Assembly (NCBI GenBank): GCA_900547295.1
Contig: URGK01000051.1
Location: 1-18,992 of the forward strand
Direction: 5' to 3'
Source of the DNA: an uncultured Eubacteriales bacterium
GTDB taxonomy: Bacteria > Bacillota > Clostridia > Peptostreptococcales > Anaerovoracaceae
Length of the DNA stretch: 18,992 nucleotides
Part shown: positions 7,564 through 16,026 of the stretch, piece by piece
Position numbering within the stretch: position 1 is the stretch's first letter
Layout: each line of letters starts with the position of its first letter
The notes under the pieces: generated by a model
The model's input: only the letters and a program-made list of their open reading frames with translations
The model's database searches: none
What the model was told of the DNA's origin: nothing
Translations under genes and position numbers: made by a program

Positions 7564-8502
7564 ATGCTTACAGTTTTTTTAAAAATAGCGGCGATATTCG
7601 CAATGACGGCAATAGGGTTTGCAGCAAGCAAAACAGGCATACTTCCGGCAGAGTCCAAGAAGTACCTGTCGAACCTGCTTCTATTCATAACTTCGCCATG
7701 CATGATAATAGGCTCTATGACCTCACAGACGCTTGATGCCCATACCTTTGAGCTTATGATACAGATTGTGGCAGGCTCGTTCATATTCTTCCTTGCAGCT
7801 ATGGCGGTTTCTTTTCTGATTGTAAAGCTGATGCGCTGTGACAAGGAGGATGCAGGAGTGCTTATGGTTATAATTACGGCCGTAAACACAGGCTTTATGG
7901 GTTTTCCCGTGACCAAAGCAATATTCGGCAACACATATTTCTTCCTTATGGTAATACAGAATATAGTTCTTAATATATACCTCTATTCGATGATGGTATA
8001 TCAGATGAACTACGGCTTTCGCAAAAAAGAGGGTATCAGGGGCATGCTTATGCCTATGATGAATATGTGTACCTATGCTCTGATTGCAGGACTGGTGCTT
8101 ATGCTGCTCAAGGTACAGCTTCCGGATATTCTGGCTGATTTTATAAATACTATAGGTGATGCGACAATCCCTGTTTCGATGATAGTCGTGGGAGTGCAAC
8201 TCTCCGAAAGCAGCATTCGCAAAATGCTTACAAACAAGCGGCTGATTACGGCAAGCCTGTGTAATGTGATACTTATACCTGTGCTTACATTTCTTGCGGT
8301 AAACTGGCTGCCGCTGGCGCCGGAGTCCAAGCTTATACTAATATTCGCGGCGGCATTTCCGTGCGCGGTGGTAAGTACGGCAATAGCCCTCAAAGAAAAC
8401 AGAAACGCGGCTCTTATGGCAGAGGGCGTGGCAATGACTACACTGCTTTCCATGGGTACACTTCCTGTGGCGGCAATCCTGCTTATGCAGCTTTATCTGT
8501 AG
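7564..8502 (+). CDS. AEC-family permease (auxin efflux carrier/malate permease type)
   Basis: This 312-residue membrane protein has about ten predicted helices in two halves separated by a polar loop near residue 150. It has the family's typical opening (a helix, then G-I-L-P, then a helix ending in S-P-C-M-I) and typical length. AEC proteins in bacteria move organic acids such as malate or malonate, or other small anions, often as exporters or facilitators, but the substrate here cannot be called. The start is ATG 7564 with GGGAG at 7553-7557, six bases away. It lies between the terminator at 7446-7485 and the ABC exporter 46 bases downstream. No terminator is visible between those two genes, so read-through is likely. 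Confidence 0.85.
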   Translation: MLTVFLKIAAIFAMTAIGFAASKTGILPAESKKYLSNLLLFITSPCMIIGSMTSQTLDAHTFELMIQIVAGSFIFFLAAMAVSFLIVKLMRCDKEDAGVLMVIITAVNTGFMGFPVTKAIFGNTYFFLMVIQNIVLNIYLYSMMVYQMNYGFRKKEGIRGMLMPMMNMCTYALIAGLVLMLLKVQLPDILADFINTIGDATIPVSMIVVGVQLSESSIRKMLTNKRLITASLCNVILIPVLTFLAVNWLPLAPESKLILIFAAAFPCAVVSTAIALKENRNAALMAEGVAMTTLLSMGTLPVAAILLMQLYL

Positions 8503-8548
8503 AAATGCAGTGAATTGAAATAATAACCTGAACAAGGAGGCTTTATAT

Positions 8549-10288
8549 ATGAACAACAAAGATTACAGTAAAACACCGCTTAGAGTGCTGGTGCAGTATT
8601 TCAGACCCCATAGAGGCCTGTTTGTACTGGACCTTTCCTGCGCGCTCGTTATGGCGCTTATAGATCTGGCGTTTCCGCTTGTGGCCAGAAGCGCAATGAA
8701 CCAGCTTCTGCCTGCAAGACAGTTTGATACATTTTTCATAGTTATGCTTATAGTTGCGGCAGCCTTCGTGATAAGGGCATGTATGAACTACATCATTACC
8801 TACTGGGGCCATATGTTCGGTGTCAGAGTTGAAGCGGATCTGAGAGACGATCTGTTCAGACATATGCAGAGCCTTGATTTCAAATTCTTTGACAGCAACA
8901 GAACCGGCCAGCTTATGAACAGGATGACCGGCGACCTGTTTGAAATTACAGAGTTATCGCATCATGGACCGGAGGATCTGTTTGTAGCATTTATCACAAT
9001 AATCGGAGCTATATGCATTATGTTTACGGTTCAGTGGCAGCTTGCTCTTGTGATACTCATAATAATCCCTATATTCCTTGCGGTTGTAATGCTTTGCCGC
9101 AAGAATATGGTTACCACATCACGCAATGTCAAAATAACCATGTCGGAGATAAACGGCGAGATTGAGTCCGGACTTTCAGGAATCAGAACCTCCAAGGCAT
9201 TTGCAAACGAGGAGGCGGATTACAGGAAATTCGCACAGGCCAACGAGAAATTCAAAACAGCCAAGTGCGCCAGCTACAGCGCTTTCGGCAAATTCAATTC
9301 ATCACTTGAATATTTCATGTGCATAATGCCCGTCGTTATAATGGCGTTTGGCGGCTGGCTCATAATGAAAGATAATATGAACTATGTGGACCTTGTCACC
9401 TTTTATCTGTATATAAGCACCTTTATAAATCCCATAAGAAAGCTGGGCAACTTCACGGAAATATTTATGAACGGCTATGCGGGACTTACAAGATTTATAG
9501 ATCTGATGAGGCTGCAGCCTGAGGTGCAGGAGCCTGAAAATCCTGTGAAGCCTGATACAGTCAGAGGCAGAATAAGCATAGAAAACGTATGCTTTACCTA
9601 TGACGACAAGACAAGTGTGCTGGATAATATTAATCTTGAGATAAACGAAGGCGAGACTGTTGCCATAGTAGGTCCGTCGGGAGGAGGCAAAAGCACGCTG
9701 TGCCAGCTTATACCGAGGTTTTACGATGTGGATGCGGGCTGTGTGAAGCTTGATAATGTCGATGTGAGAAGCATATCAAAGGAGGCGCTTCGCAAAAATA
9801 TAGGAATAGTGCAGCAGGACGTATTTCTGTTTCCGGGAACCGTTATGGACAATATCAGATACGGAAGACCGGAGGCTACTGATGAAGAGGTGTTTGAAGC
9901 CGCGCGCAAGGCGGAGATATATGAGGACATAATGAATATGCCGGATAAATTCGACTCCTATGTAGGCGAAAGAGGAGTACTGCTTTCGGGAGGACAGAAG
10001 CAGAGAATTTCAATTGCCCGCATATTTCTCAAAAATCCTCCTGTCCTTATACTTGACGAGGCAACCTCGGCCCTTGACACAGTTACGGAAACAAGAATAC
10101 AGAAAGCCTTTGACAAGCTGGCGGAGGGCAGAACCACAGTAATAATAGCGCATAGACTCTCTACAATACGGGGCGCGGACAGGATTATCCTCATAGATGA
10201 CGGCCGGATTAAAGAGGAGGGAACTCATGAGCAGCTTATGGCCGCAGGCGGTCAGTATGCTCAGCTTTACCGGTACAGCGCCATATGA
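8549..10288 (+). CDS. ABC exporter half-transporter (fused membrane and ATPase domains)
   Basis: This 579-residue type IV ABC exporter half-subunit is expected to work as a homodimer in the cytoplasmic membrane. The N-terminal six-helix domain (about 1-320) is followed by the nucleotide-binding domain. That domain carries Walker A G-P-S-G-G-G-K-S-T (375-383), a Q-loop in I-V-Q-Q-D-V-F-L-F, the signature L-S-G-G-Q-K-Q-R (479-486), Walker B ending in Asp503-Glu504, and H-loop His535. All catalytic motifs are intact. Length and architecture match MsbA/BmrA-like lipid or drug exporters. No peptidase domain, precursor peptide or partner half-transporter is nearby, so a peptide-export role is not supported. 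The ribosome site AAGGAGG is at 8534-8540. The cargo is unknown. Confidence 0.92.
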   Translation: MNNKDYSKTPLRVLVQYFRPHRGLFVLDLSCALVMALIDLAFPLVARSAMNQLLPARQFDTFFIVMLIVAAAFVIRACMNYIITYWGHMFGVRVEADLRDDLFRHMQSLDFKFFDSNRTGQLMNRMTGDLFEITELSHHGPEDLFVAFITIIGAICIMFTVQWQLALVILIIIPIFLAVVMLCRKNMVTTSRNVKITMSEINGEIESGLSGIRTSKAFANEEADYRKFAQANEKFKTAKCASYSAFGKFNSSLEYFMCIMPVVIMAFGGWLIMKDNMNYVDLVTFYLYISTFINPIRKLGNFTEIFMNGYAGLTRFIDLMRLQPEVQEPENPVKPDTVRGRISIENVCFTYDDKTSVLDNINLEINEGETVAIVGPSGGGKSTLCQLIPRFYDVDAGCVKLDNVDVRSISKEALRKNIGIVQQDVFLFPGTVMDNIRYGRPEATDEEVFEAARKAEIYEDIMNMPDKFDSYVGERGVLLSGGQKQRISIARIFLKNPPVLILDEATSALDTVTETRIQKAFDKLAEGRTTVIIAHRLSTIRGADRIILIDDGRIKEEGTHEQLMAAGGQYAQLYRYSAI

Positions 10289-10325
10289 TTTACAGGTCAG
10301 ATTATTCTGAAAATACTCAAAACTA

Positions 10326-10354
10326 TTGACAGGCTTGCGTTGCTGTGATAAAGT
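10326..10354 (+). promoter_or_regulatory. Promoter of the amino acid ABC importer operon
   Basis: A perfect TTGACA (10326-10331), a 17-base spacer and TAAAGT (10349-10354) precede the binding-protein gene by about 57 bases. This strong -35 agrees with the high-expression look of the gene. Confidence 0.65.
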
Positions 10355-10410
10355 AACAAAATACTAGACAAAGAGATTGACTAAAGGTAATTCAATGGAG
10401 GTTTTAGAAA

Positions 10411-11220
10411 ATGAAAAAGATTTTAAGTATAGTACTGGTTTTAGCTATGGCTTTTTCCATTTGTATGGTAACAGGCTGTGGCAAGGATGATTCAACAGAA
10501 ACATCATCAGATCTTCAGTATATCCAGGACAAGGGTACTCTCGTAGTTGGTATTACAGAGTTTGCACCTATGGATTATCGTGAAAATCAGGACAGTGAAG
10601 AATGGATCGGATTTGACGCAGACATGGCAAAAGCATTCGCTGACAGCCTTGGCGTAGATGTTGAATTCAAAGTTATCAACTGGGACTACAAGATTACAGA
10701 GCTTGACAACAAGGGTATCGACTGTGTATGGAACGGTATGACGCTTAACGACGAAGTTAAAGCAGGTATGTCAGTATCAAACGCATACTGCAACAACGCT
10801 CAGGTTGTAGTTGTTAAGAAAGACGTTGCTGACAAGTATCAGACAGTTGACAGCATCAAGAAATTACAGTTTGCAGTTGAAGCAGGTTCAGCAGGCGAAA
10901 CAATGGCTAAAGAGTACGAGCTTAACTACATAGGAGCAGAAGCTCAGGCTGATACTCTGATGGAAGTTTCAGCAGGAACTTCAGACGCATCAATCATCGA
11001 CCTTCTTATGGCAGGCGCAATGATCGGTGAAGGTACTGACTATGCAGGTCTTACATACACTGTAGAGCTTAACTCAGAAGAATACGGCGTAGGCTTCAGA
11101 AAAGGCAGCGACGTTGTTGACAAAATCAACGAATTCTTCAAAACAGCTTATGATGACGGCAGCATGTTAAAGATTGCTGAAAAATACGGAGTACAGGAAT
11201 CCTTAATAGAGCAGAAATAA
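10411..11220 (+). CDS. Amino acid ABC transporter substrate-binding lipoprotein
   Basis: This 269-residue family 3 solute-binding protein feeds the permease and ATPase encoded downstream. The N-terminus is a lipoprotein signal (K-K, hydrophobic core, then V-T-G-C), so Cys23 should carry the lipid anchor on the outer face of the membrane. The mature part opens with the family's G-T-L-V-V-G-I and G-F-D-A-D-M-A-K-A-F motifs, typical of polar amino acid or cystine binders. Family membership points to a polar amino acid or cystine, but the ligand cannot be fixed by eye. Its ribosome site is GGAGG at about 10397-10401. Codon use is visibly different from the neighbouring genes, with more AAC, GAC, ATC, GTT and GTA. 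This fits a highly expressed gene better than a recent import. A hairpin separates it from the permease gene. Confidence 0.93.
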   Translation: MKKILSIVLVLAMAFSICMVTGCGKDDSTETSSDLQYIQDKGTLVVGITEFAPMDYRENQDSEEWIGFDADMAKAFADSLGVDVEFKVINWDYKITELDNKGIDCVWNGMTLNDEVKAGMSVSNAYCNNAQVVVVKKDVADKYQTVDSIKKLQFAVEAGSAGETMAKEYELNYIGAEAQADTLMEVSAGTSDASIIDLLMAGAMIGEGTDYAGLTYTVELNSEEYGVGFRKGSDVVDKINEFFKTAYDDGSMLKIAEKYGVQESLIEQK

Positions 11221-11247
11221 AGCAAAACAAAATAGAAAGTAATTGGT

Positions 11248-11275
11248 AAGCAGGGATAGTAACATATCCCTGCTT
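11248..11275 (+). promoter_or_regulatory. Intercistronic hairpin between binding protein and permease genes
   Basis: A perfect 11-pair stem, AAGCAGGGATA (11248-11258) with TATCCCTGCTT (11265-11275), closes a six-base loop. It is followed by AAATG with no T run, so it is unlikely to be a full terminator. Its position suggests a 3' stabiliser that lets the binding protein be made in excess over the membrane components. Confidence 0.7.
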
Positions 11276-11291
11276 AAATGTGGAGGAAATA

Positions 11292-11951
11292 ATGTTTGAA
11301 ACAGTCATATCGGCTCTTAACGAAGGATTTGTAAAGACTTTTGAGATCTTTGTGGCAACACTTATCGGGGCTCTGCCGCTGGGTCTTTTGCTTGCTTTCG
11401 GAACAATGAGCAAGTTCAAGCCGCTCAAGGCGGTTACCAGAGCTATCGTATGGGTAGTCAGAGGCACTCCTCTGATGCTGCAGCTTCTGGTTGTATATTA
11501 CGGTCCCGGAATGATAATGGGCAACAATATATGGGGAGTAGGCGATATAGGCAGAAACATAGCCGTATACATCGCATTTATAATTAACTATGCATGCTAC
11601 TTTGCAGTAGTATACAGAGGCGGTATCGAAGGTATCCCTCAGGGACAGCACGAGGCGGGACATGTTCTCGGCCTTACAAAGAACCAGATTTTCTTTAAAA
11701 TCGTGTTTATGCAGGTAATAAAGAGAATTATGGCACCTATGTCAAATGAAATAATAACTCTCGTAAAAGATACTTCTCTTGCAAGAATAATCCTTGTTTA
11801 TGAAGTTATCTGGGCAGGCCAGACTTTCATCAAGAGCAGCGGCGTTATATGGCCTCTGTTCTTCACAGCAGTATACTACCTGCTGTTTGTAGGAATTCTT
11901 ACTATCGTATTCGGCAAGATAGAGAAGAAACTGGATTATTACAGGGGGTAG
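11292..11951 (+). CDS. Amino acid ABC transporter permease (HisM/GlnP type)
   Basis: This 219-residue membrane subunit of the importer has about five helices. The conserved EAA-loop that contacts the ATPase is visible as E-A-G-H-V-L-G-L-T (about residues 120-130), preceded by Q-G-Q-H and the R-G-T-P-L motif near residue 58. The length is typical for a single-permease polar amino acid system, which works as a homodimer. The start is ATG 11292 with GGAGG at 11282-11286. An earlier in-frame GTG at 11280 overlaps the ribosome site and is rejected. The stop lies three bases before the ATPase start, so the two are translationally close. Confidence 0.92.
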   Translation: MFETVISALNEGFVKTFEIFVATLIGALPLGLLLAFGTMSKFKPLKAVTRAIVWVVRGTPLMLQLLVVYYGPGMIMGNNIWGVGDIGRNIAVYIAFIINYACYFAVVYRGGIEGIPQGQHEAGHVLGLTKNQIFFKIVFMQVIKRIMAPMSNEIITLVKDTSLARIILVYEVIWAGQTFIKSSGVIWPLFFTAVYYLLFVGILTIVFGKIEKKLDYYRG

Positions 11952-11954
11952 AAT

Positions 11955-12734
11955 ATGGCATTACTTGAAATTAAAAATATACGCAAAAGCTTCGGTCACG
12001 TTGAAGTTCTCAAGGGCATTGACTTCACAATGGAAAAAGGCGATGTTGTTGCAATAATCGGATCATCGGGAAGCGGCAAGACAACGCTTCTGAGGTGCAT
12101 CAACTTCCTTGAAACTCCTGACCACGGCAAAATAATACTTAAAGGCGAAGAGCTTTATGATGCTGACAAAAAAGATCAGTATTCAGAACGTGACATTCGT
12201 GAAAAAAGACTGAACTTCGGTATGGTTTTCCAGAACTTCAACCTGTTCCCTCAGTACAGCGCACTCAGAAACCTTACTCTGGCGCCTGAGCTCAGACTCA
12301 AGAACGAACATAAGGGTAAGGACAAAAAAGCCGCGCTGAAGCAGATAAGAGAAGAAGCCATGAACCTTCTCAAGACTGTAGGTCTTGAAGAAAAAGCTGC
12401 AAACTATCCTTGCCAGCTTTCAGGAGGACAGCAGCAGAGAGTTGCAATAGCAAGAGCCCTTGCAATGAAGCCTGAGGTTCTGTGCTTTGACGAGCCGACA
12501 TCAGCGCTTGACCCTGAGCTTACAGTAGAGGTTTTAAAGGTTATCAAAGACCTCAAAAATCAGGGCAGGACAATGATAGTAGTAACTCACGAAATGAAAT
12601 TTGCAAGAAACGTTGCAGATAAGATTATATATATGGCGGACGGAGTTATAGAAGAAATGGGAACTCCGCAGCAGCTCTTTGAAAATCCTCAGAGTGAGAA
12701 AACAAAATCATTTTTACTTAACGAAAAAGACTGA
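11955..12734 (+). CDS. Amino acid ABC transporter ATPase (GlnQ/HisP type)
   Basis: This 259-residue cytoplasmic ATPase powers the importer. It has Walker A G-S-S-G-S-G-K-T-T (36-44), a Q-loop in V-F-Q-N-F-N-L-F, the signature L-S-G-G-Q-Q-Q-R (155-162), Walker B ending in Asp179-Glu180 followed by P-T-S-A-L-D, and the switch His in V-T-H-E-M. All motifs are intact. The family's usual length is about 240-255, and the small excess comes from a charged insert around residues 65-75 and 115-130. It closes the three-gene operon and is followed by a strong terminator at 12749. Confidence 0.94.
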   Translation: MALLEIKNIRKSFGHVEVLKGIDFTMEKGDVVAIIGSSGSGKTTLLRCINFLETPDHGKIILKGEELYDADKKDQYSERDIREKRLNFGMVFQNFNLFPQYSALRNLTLAPELRLKNEHKGKDKKAALKQIREEAMNLLKTVGLEEKAANYPCQLSGGQQQRVAIARALAMKPEVLCFDEPTSALDPELTVEVLKVIKDLKNQGRTMIVVTHEMKFARNVADKIIYMADGVIEEMGTPQQLFENPQSEKTKSFLLNEKD

Positions 12735-12748
12735 TTCAGGTCGCAGCG

Positions 12749-12777
12749 CCGGAGCCTTATGGCTCCGGTTTGATTTT
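12749..12777 (+). terminator. Rho-independent terminator of the amino acid importer operon
   Basis: A perfect eight-pair stem, CCGGAGCC (12749-12756) with GGCTCCGG (12761-12768), with a TTAT loop, is followed by TTTGATTTT. Confidence 0.88.
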
Positions 12778-12798
12778 GGCCGGAAGGACGGGTATTAC

Positions 12799-12827
12799 TT
12801 GACAATGCAGCGGTCAGGTGATATTCT
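12799..12827 (+). promoter_or_regulatory. Promoter of the double ATP-grasp gene
   Basis: A perfect TTGACA (12799-12804), a 17-base spacer and TATTCT (12822-12827) lie between the upstream terminator and the ATP-grasp start codon. Confidence 0.65.
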
Positions 12828-12868
12828 TTTTTTGGCATATATAAGCGACAGGTACACAGGAGATAATG

Positions 12869-15214
12869 ATGAGAATACTCAAAAAAATAATTATAAACAT
12901 ACTCGCCTTTTTCCCTACAGCCAGAGGATTTACAGGCAGACAGGCAAAGCTCTGGGTCAGAAAGCTCTACAGAGACTTTACTGACAGAAACGGATACTCA
13001 ATGGGCCAGAAACTGTGGGCATACAGACATGGATTTATGCCGCAGCAGGTTGATGTGTTCGGTATTACCAAAGACAATTACAAAGACTTCATTTCGGAGC
13101 GGGAATATATATATCTGAGGCCGCTTAACGGCAAGTACAGTAAATGGGTTAATGACAGAGTCACAGTCAGAAACATTTTCAAACCGTTTAAGCAGAACCT
13201 GCCTGATGTATACTATCAGTTTTCAGAAAGAGATATGGGACTTCACATAATACCTCTTGATGCTGACAAATCTAAAACCGGCAGAGAAGACGTGCTGGAG
13301 CTTATCAGAGAGAAGCAGATCGTAATACTGGCCTCAGCCGGCGGCAGGAAATCCGTTGCAATCAAAGTAGAGGGAGATATGTTCGTCGCAGGAGGCACAG
13401 CCTTTAACGATAAAGAAATCTTTGAGCTTATCAGAGCTTTCAGCGATGTATCGCTTCTCAGAGAATATGTGGCGCCTGCCCTTGATTTTTCGGGCTCAAT
13501 AGAGGAGTACCCTGATGTTCTAAGAATAATTGCATTTAATGAAGAAGGCGATATGCCTGAAATCGGCAGTGCATACTTCAAAATCTCAAACGGCAACATC
13601 GAAAGAGAACAGGAGCTTTCAAGCAGAAGAGTAAACAGGGCTCTCGAAAAAGATGATGCAAATGATGATATAATAGAGGATGAATACAACAGCATTGCTG
13701 CATATGTTGACCTTGAAACCGGTGTGTACAGACACGGGCAGGCCCTTACTAAGGATGGTGTCATCAAATTTGAAAAGCACCCGGTAACAGGCAGGCAGCT
13801 TAGCGGCAGTATTAAATGCTGGAACGAGATCAGACAGCTTGTTGACAGAATGTGCAGATTTGTGCCGCAGCTGGGACTTTTCGGACTTGATATTGTAATT
13901 ACAGAGGACGGCTTTAAAATCATAGATTTCCTCAACCAGCCGCCGTATCCTAGCATCAAGCCTTTCAGCAAAAGGATTTCGTCATATTTTGCACTTAAAT
14001 ACAGACAGAAAAAAGACTCATACTCAAGACCTGCGGTAAGGCTTAAGAGAGGCTTCAAAACAATCAAGCTCAAGGTAAGAGCCGCATTTGCGAGAACCTT
14101 TTACCCTAAGGGTCTTGTGCCGTATCTCAGCATTACATGGATAAGAGATGTATTCATAGATCTGTTTACAGGCAAGAATGTTAAGCTGGGCGACAAGCTG
14201 TGGGCATACAGACACGGATTTTTATCCTACAGACTGCCGCAGTACAACATCACAAAGGACAACCACCTTAACTATATTTCAGACTTTGAATATAAATGGC
14301 TGCGCCATATAAACGGCAAATACAGACACTGGATGGAAGACAAGATAACCGTTAAATATATTGTTTCGGATTTCAGAGAATGTTTCCCGGGCTATTATTA
14401 CTATATCAGTGTCAAAAACGGACAGAACAAAATAATTCCTATGATGGACTGTCCCGAAAACTACGGCAGCACCTATGAGGATATATTCAGACTGGTAAGA
14501 GAGAAAGGAGTGCTTGCTCTCAAGCCTGATGAGGGGTCACACGGCAACGGCTTCTATAAATTCTGGTATCAGGACGGCAAATACTATCTGAACTTTGATG
14601 AGGCAACAGAGCAGGAGGTCCTCGATATTCTTCAGGATGTAAACAACCAGTATCTTGTTACCGAATATATACAGATGCACTCGCAGCTCAAAGCCATATA
14701 TGACGGGGCCGTAAACACCATCAGAATGATCGTGTTCAAAAAAGATGGCAGAACTCCGGAGCTTGGCAACGCATATATGCGATTTGGCTCCAAAAAAACA
14801 GGAGCAGTTGACAATATGGGCGCAGGCGGCATGTTTGCTCAGATAGATATTGAAACGGGACATTACCACAATGCCAAAGTTATAACGGACAACCTTGAAA
14901 TCGTATCATGTCCGAGACACCCTGATACAGACGTACTGATTGAGGGTATTCTTCCTAACTGGGAAAAAACAGTTGATACAGTATTAAAGGTTGCAGAGTC
15001 CATACCTCAGCTTGAATACTTCGGATTTGACCTTGCCATTACAGAGGACGGCATCAAGTTCCCTGAAATAAACAGGTTCCCGGATTATCCTAAGATTGAG
15101 AAGTACAACCCTAAAACAATAGACTATCTGCTGTATAAACTGGAAATGAAGAAAAAGAAATTTGGCTACTACAATAAGCCTTGCAGAAAGCTTGTACATC
15201 TGCCAAAGAGATAA
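12869..15214 (+). CDS. Tandem ATP-grasp protein (sugar-transfer-associated type), first unit degenerate
   Basis: This 781-residue protein is built from two homologous units of about 395 residues. The motif K-L-W-A-Y-R-H-G-F appears at residue 48 and again at 443, each time followed by I-T-K-D-N and L-N-G-K-Y or I-N-G-K-Y. The fold call is ATP-grasp of the sugar-transfer-associated type (Pfam ATPgrasp_ST), a family usually linked to surface polysaccharide clusters, where it is predicted to ligate an amino or acyl group. The second unit keeps the nucleotide Lys552 with a G-S-H-G-N-G-F loop and the metal-binding E733-I-N735. In the first unit these become Ala155, G-R-K-S-V-A-I and Phe354-L-N, so it is probably inactive. 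ATG 12866 is an alternative start, but AGGAG at 12858-12862 is better spaced for 12869. The gene has its own promoter. No glycosyltransferase lies nearby, so its pathway is unknown. Confidence 0.8.
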   Translation: MRILKKIIINILAFFPTARGFTGRQAKLWVRKLYRDFTDRNGYSMGQKLWAYRHGFMPQQVDVFGITKDNYKDFISEREYIYLRPLNGKYSKWVNDRVTVRNIFKPFKQNLPDVYYQFSERDMGLHIIPLDADKSKTGREDVLELIREKQIVILASAGGRKSVAIKVEGDMFVAGGTAFNDKEIFELIRAFSDVSLLREYVAPALDFSGSIEEYPDVLRIIAFNEEGDMPEIGSAYFKISNGNIEREQELSSRRVNRALEKDDANDDIIEDEYNSIAAYVDLETGVYRHGQALTKDGVIKFEKHPVTGRQLSGSIKCWNEIRQLVDRMCRFVPQLGLFGLDIVITEDGFKIIDFLNQPPYPSIKPFSKRISSYFALKYRQKKDSYSRPAVRLKRGFKTIKLKVRAAFARTFYPKGLVPYLSITWIRDVFIDLFTGKNVKLGDKLWAYRHGFLSYRLPQYNITKDNHLNYISDFEYKWLRHINGKYRHWMEDKITVKYIVSDFRECFPGYYYYISVKNGQNKIIPMMDCPENYGSTYEDIFRLVREKGVLALKPDEGSHGNGFYKFWYQDGKYYLNFDEATEQEVLDILQDVNNQYLVTEYIQMHSQLKAIYDGAVNTIRMIVFKKDGRTPELGNAYMRFGSKKTGAVDNMGAGGMFAQIDIETGHYHNAKVITDNLEIVSCPRHPDTDVLIEGILPNWEKTVDTVLKVAESIPQLEYFGFDLAITEDGIKFPEINRFPDYPKIEKYNPKTIDYLLYKLEMKKKKFGYYNKPCRKLVHLPKR

Positions 15215-15223
15215 ATAATTTAC

Positions 15224-15254
15224 GGGAGATGGATTTAGTCTGTCTCCCATTTTA
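15224..15254 (+). terminator. Short hairpin with T-rich tail between the ATP-grasp and CbiR-like genes
   Basis: GGGAGA (15224-15229) pairs with TCTCCC (15243-15248) around a 13-base loop, followed by ATTTTAT. It is a modest terminator. No convincing promoter lies between it and the next gene, so some read-through into the cobamide operon is expected. Confidence 0.5.
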
Positions 15255-15273
15255 TATCGCAAAGGAGAAGCCT

Positions 15274-16026
15274 TTGATAGACAAAACGAGATTTTATGCT
15301 GCAACATTCGGCAAGGACTATGAACATATAATTGAAAAGTACGAAGCGGGAATGGAAATAGACAGCTTCTGTCAGTCTGTAATGCTTGATGATAAAGATG
15401 AAATTAAAAGGGCAGGAGAGATTATGAGACTCTCAGAGCGCCATATACTTCACGGCCCATTCACAGAACTGTACCCTGCGGCGATAGACCCGAGGGCGCG
15501 CCGGCTTGCATCAGATAGGCTCAATCAGGCATACGATGTATGCAGGCGGCTTGGAATTAACAGAATGGTGGTTCATTCGGGCTATGTGCCATTTGTGTAC
15601 TTTAAAGAATGGCACAGGGAACACTCGATAGAATTCTGGCAGGAATTTATGAGTGACAAGGCAGAGGATTTTACCGTTTATATAGAAAACGTTCTTGATG
15701 ATGAGCCGTATATGATGCGGGAGCTGATAGAGGGGATAGCAGATAAACGGATAAGACTCTGCATAGACACAGGCCATGCAAATGCGGTAGGAAATGTGGA
15801 TATATGCGAGTGGCTTGAGGTGCTGGGAGAATATACGGGACATATTCATCTGCACAATAATTACGGCAGCGCTGATGAACATAATCCGCCTGATAAGGGC
15901 AGCATGAATATGGGTAAGGCGCTGGAGTACATAGACAGCTGCTGCGGCAGTGATACCACCATAACCATAGAGGCATATGATCTTGAAAGCTCATTTAAAT
16001 GGCTTGCGGAAAGGGGATATATATGA
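15274..16026 (+). CDS. cbiR: CbiR-like TIM-barrel hydrolase, predicted cobamide remodelling enzyme
   Basis: This 250-residue protein belongs to the AP endonuclease 2/sugar phosphate isomerase TIM-barrel superfamily. Segments that carry metal ligands in endonuclease IV have counterparts in order: H-G-P-F, V-V-H-S-G, I-E-N-V, C-I-D-T-G-H-A-N, H-I-H-L-H-N-N, D-E-H-N and I-E-A-Y-D. It overlaps cobT by four bases (ATGA) and leads a cobamide loop operon. This points to CbiR, the remodelling enzyme described from Akkermansia muciniphila, which belongs to this superfamily and, as I recall, hydrolyses the lower loop to give a cobinamide product for rebuilding. The start is TTG 15274, because AAGGAG at 15262-15267 sits six bases before it. 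A more upstream TTG at 15181 would overlap the previous gene and has no ribosome site. The superfamily is firm. The CbiR function rests mostly on context. An unrelated sugar isomerase is the alternative. Confidence 0.7.
   Translation: MIDKTRFYAATFGKDYEHIIEKYEAGMEIDSFCQSVMLDDKDEIKRAGEIMRLSERHILHGPFTELYPAAIDPRARRLASDRLNQAYDVCRRLGINRMVVHSGYVPFVYFKEWHREHSIEFWQEFMSDKAEDFTVYIENVLDDEPYMMRELIEGIADKRIRLCIDTGHANAVGNVDICEWLEVLGEYTGHIHLHNNYGSADEHNPPDKGSMNMGKALEYIDSCCGSDTTITIEAYDLESSFKWLAERGYI

Noticed and set aside
7509..7736. Small + strand open frame overlapping the AEC permease start
   Set aside because: The permease frame has a well-spaced ribosome site and clear membrane segments. This frame has neither.
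10297..10310. Hairpin after the ABC exporter gene as a terminator
   Set aside because: It has only five pairs with no T run and is AT-rich. It is too weak to call.
12679..12984. Open frame overlapping the end of the importer ATPase and the start of the ATP-grasp gene
   Set aside because: It runs through a terminator and a promoter and is out of frame with both well-supported genes.
13243..14073. Long open frame on the minus strand opposite the ATP-grasp gene (276 codons)
   Set aside because: It lies wholly inside a clear + strand gene with repeat-supported domains. Its translation is low in recognisable motifs, and the length is explained by codon bias of the real gene.
15192..15220. Possible promoter before the CbiR-like gene (TTGTAC with an ATAATT-like box)
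   Set aside because: The -10 match is poor at every allowed spacing, so it is no better than chance in AT-rich sequence.
15181..15274. Cobalamin riboswitch upstream of the cobamide operon
   Set aside because: Only 59 bases separate the genes, and no B12-box-like conserved core is visible. There is no room for the usual structure of about 200 bases.
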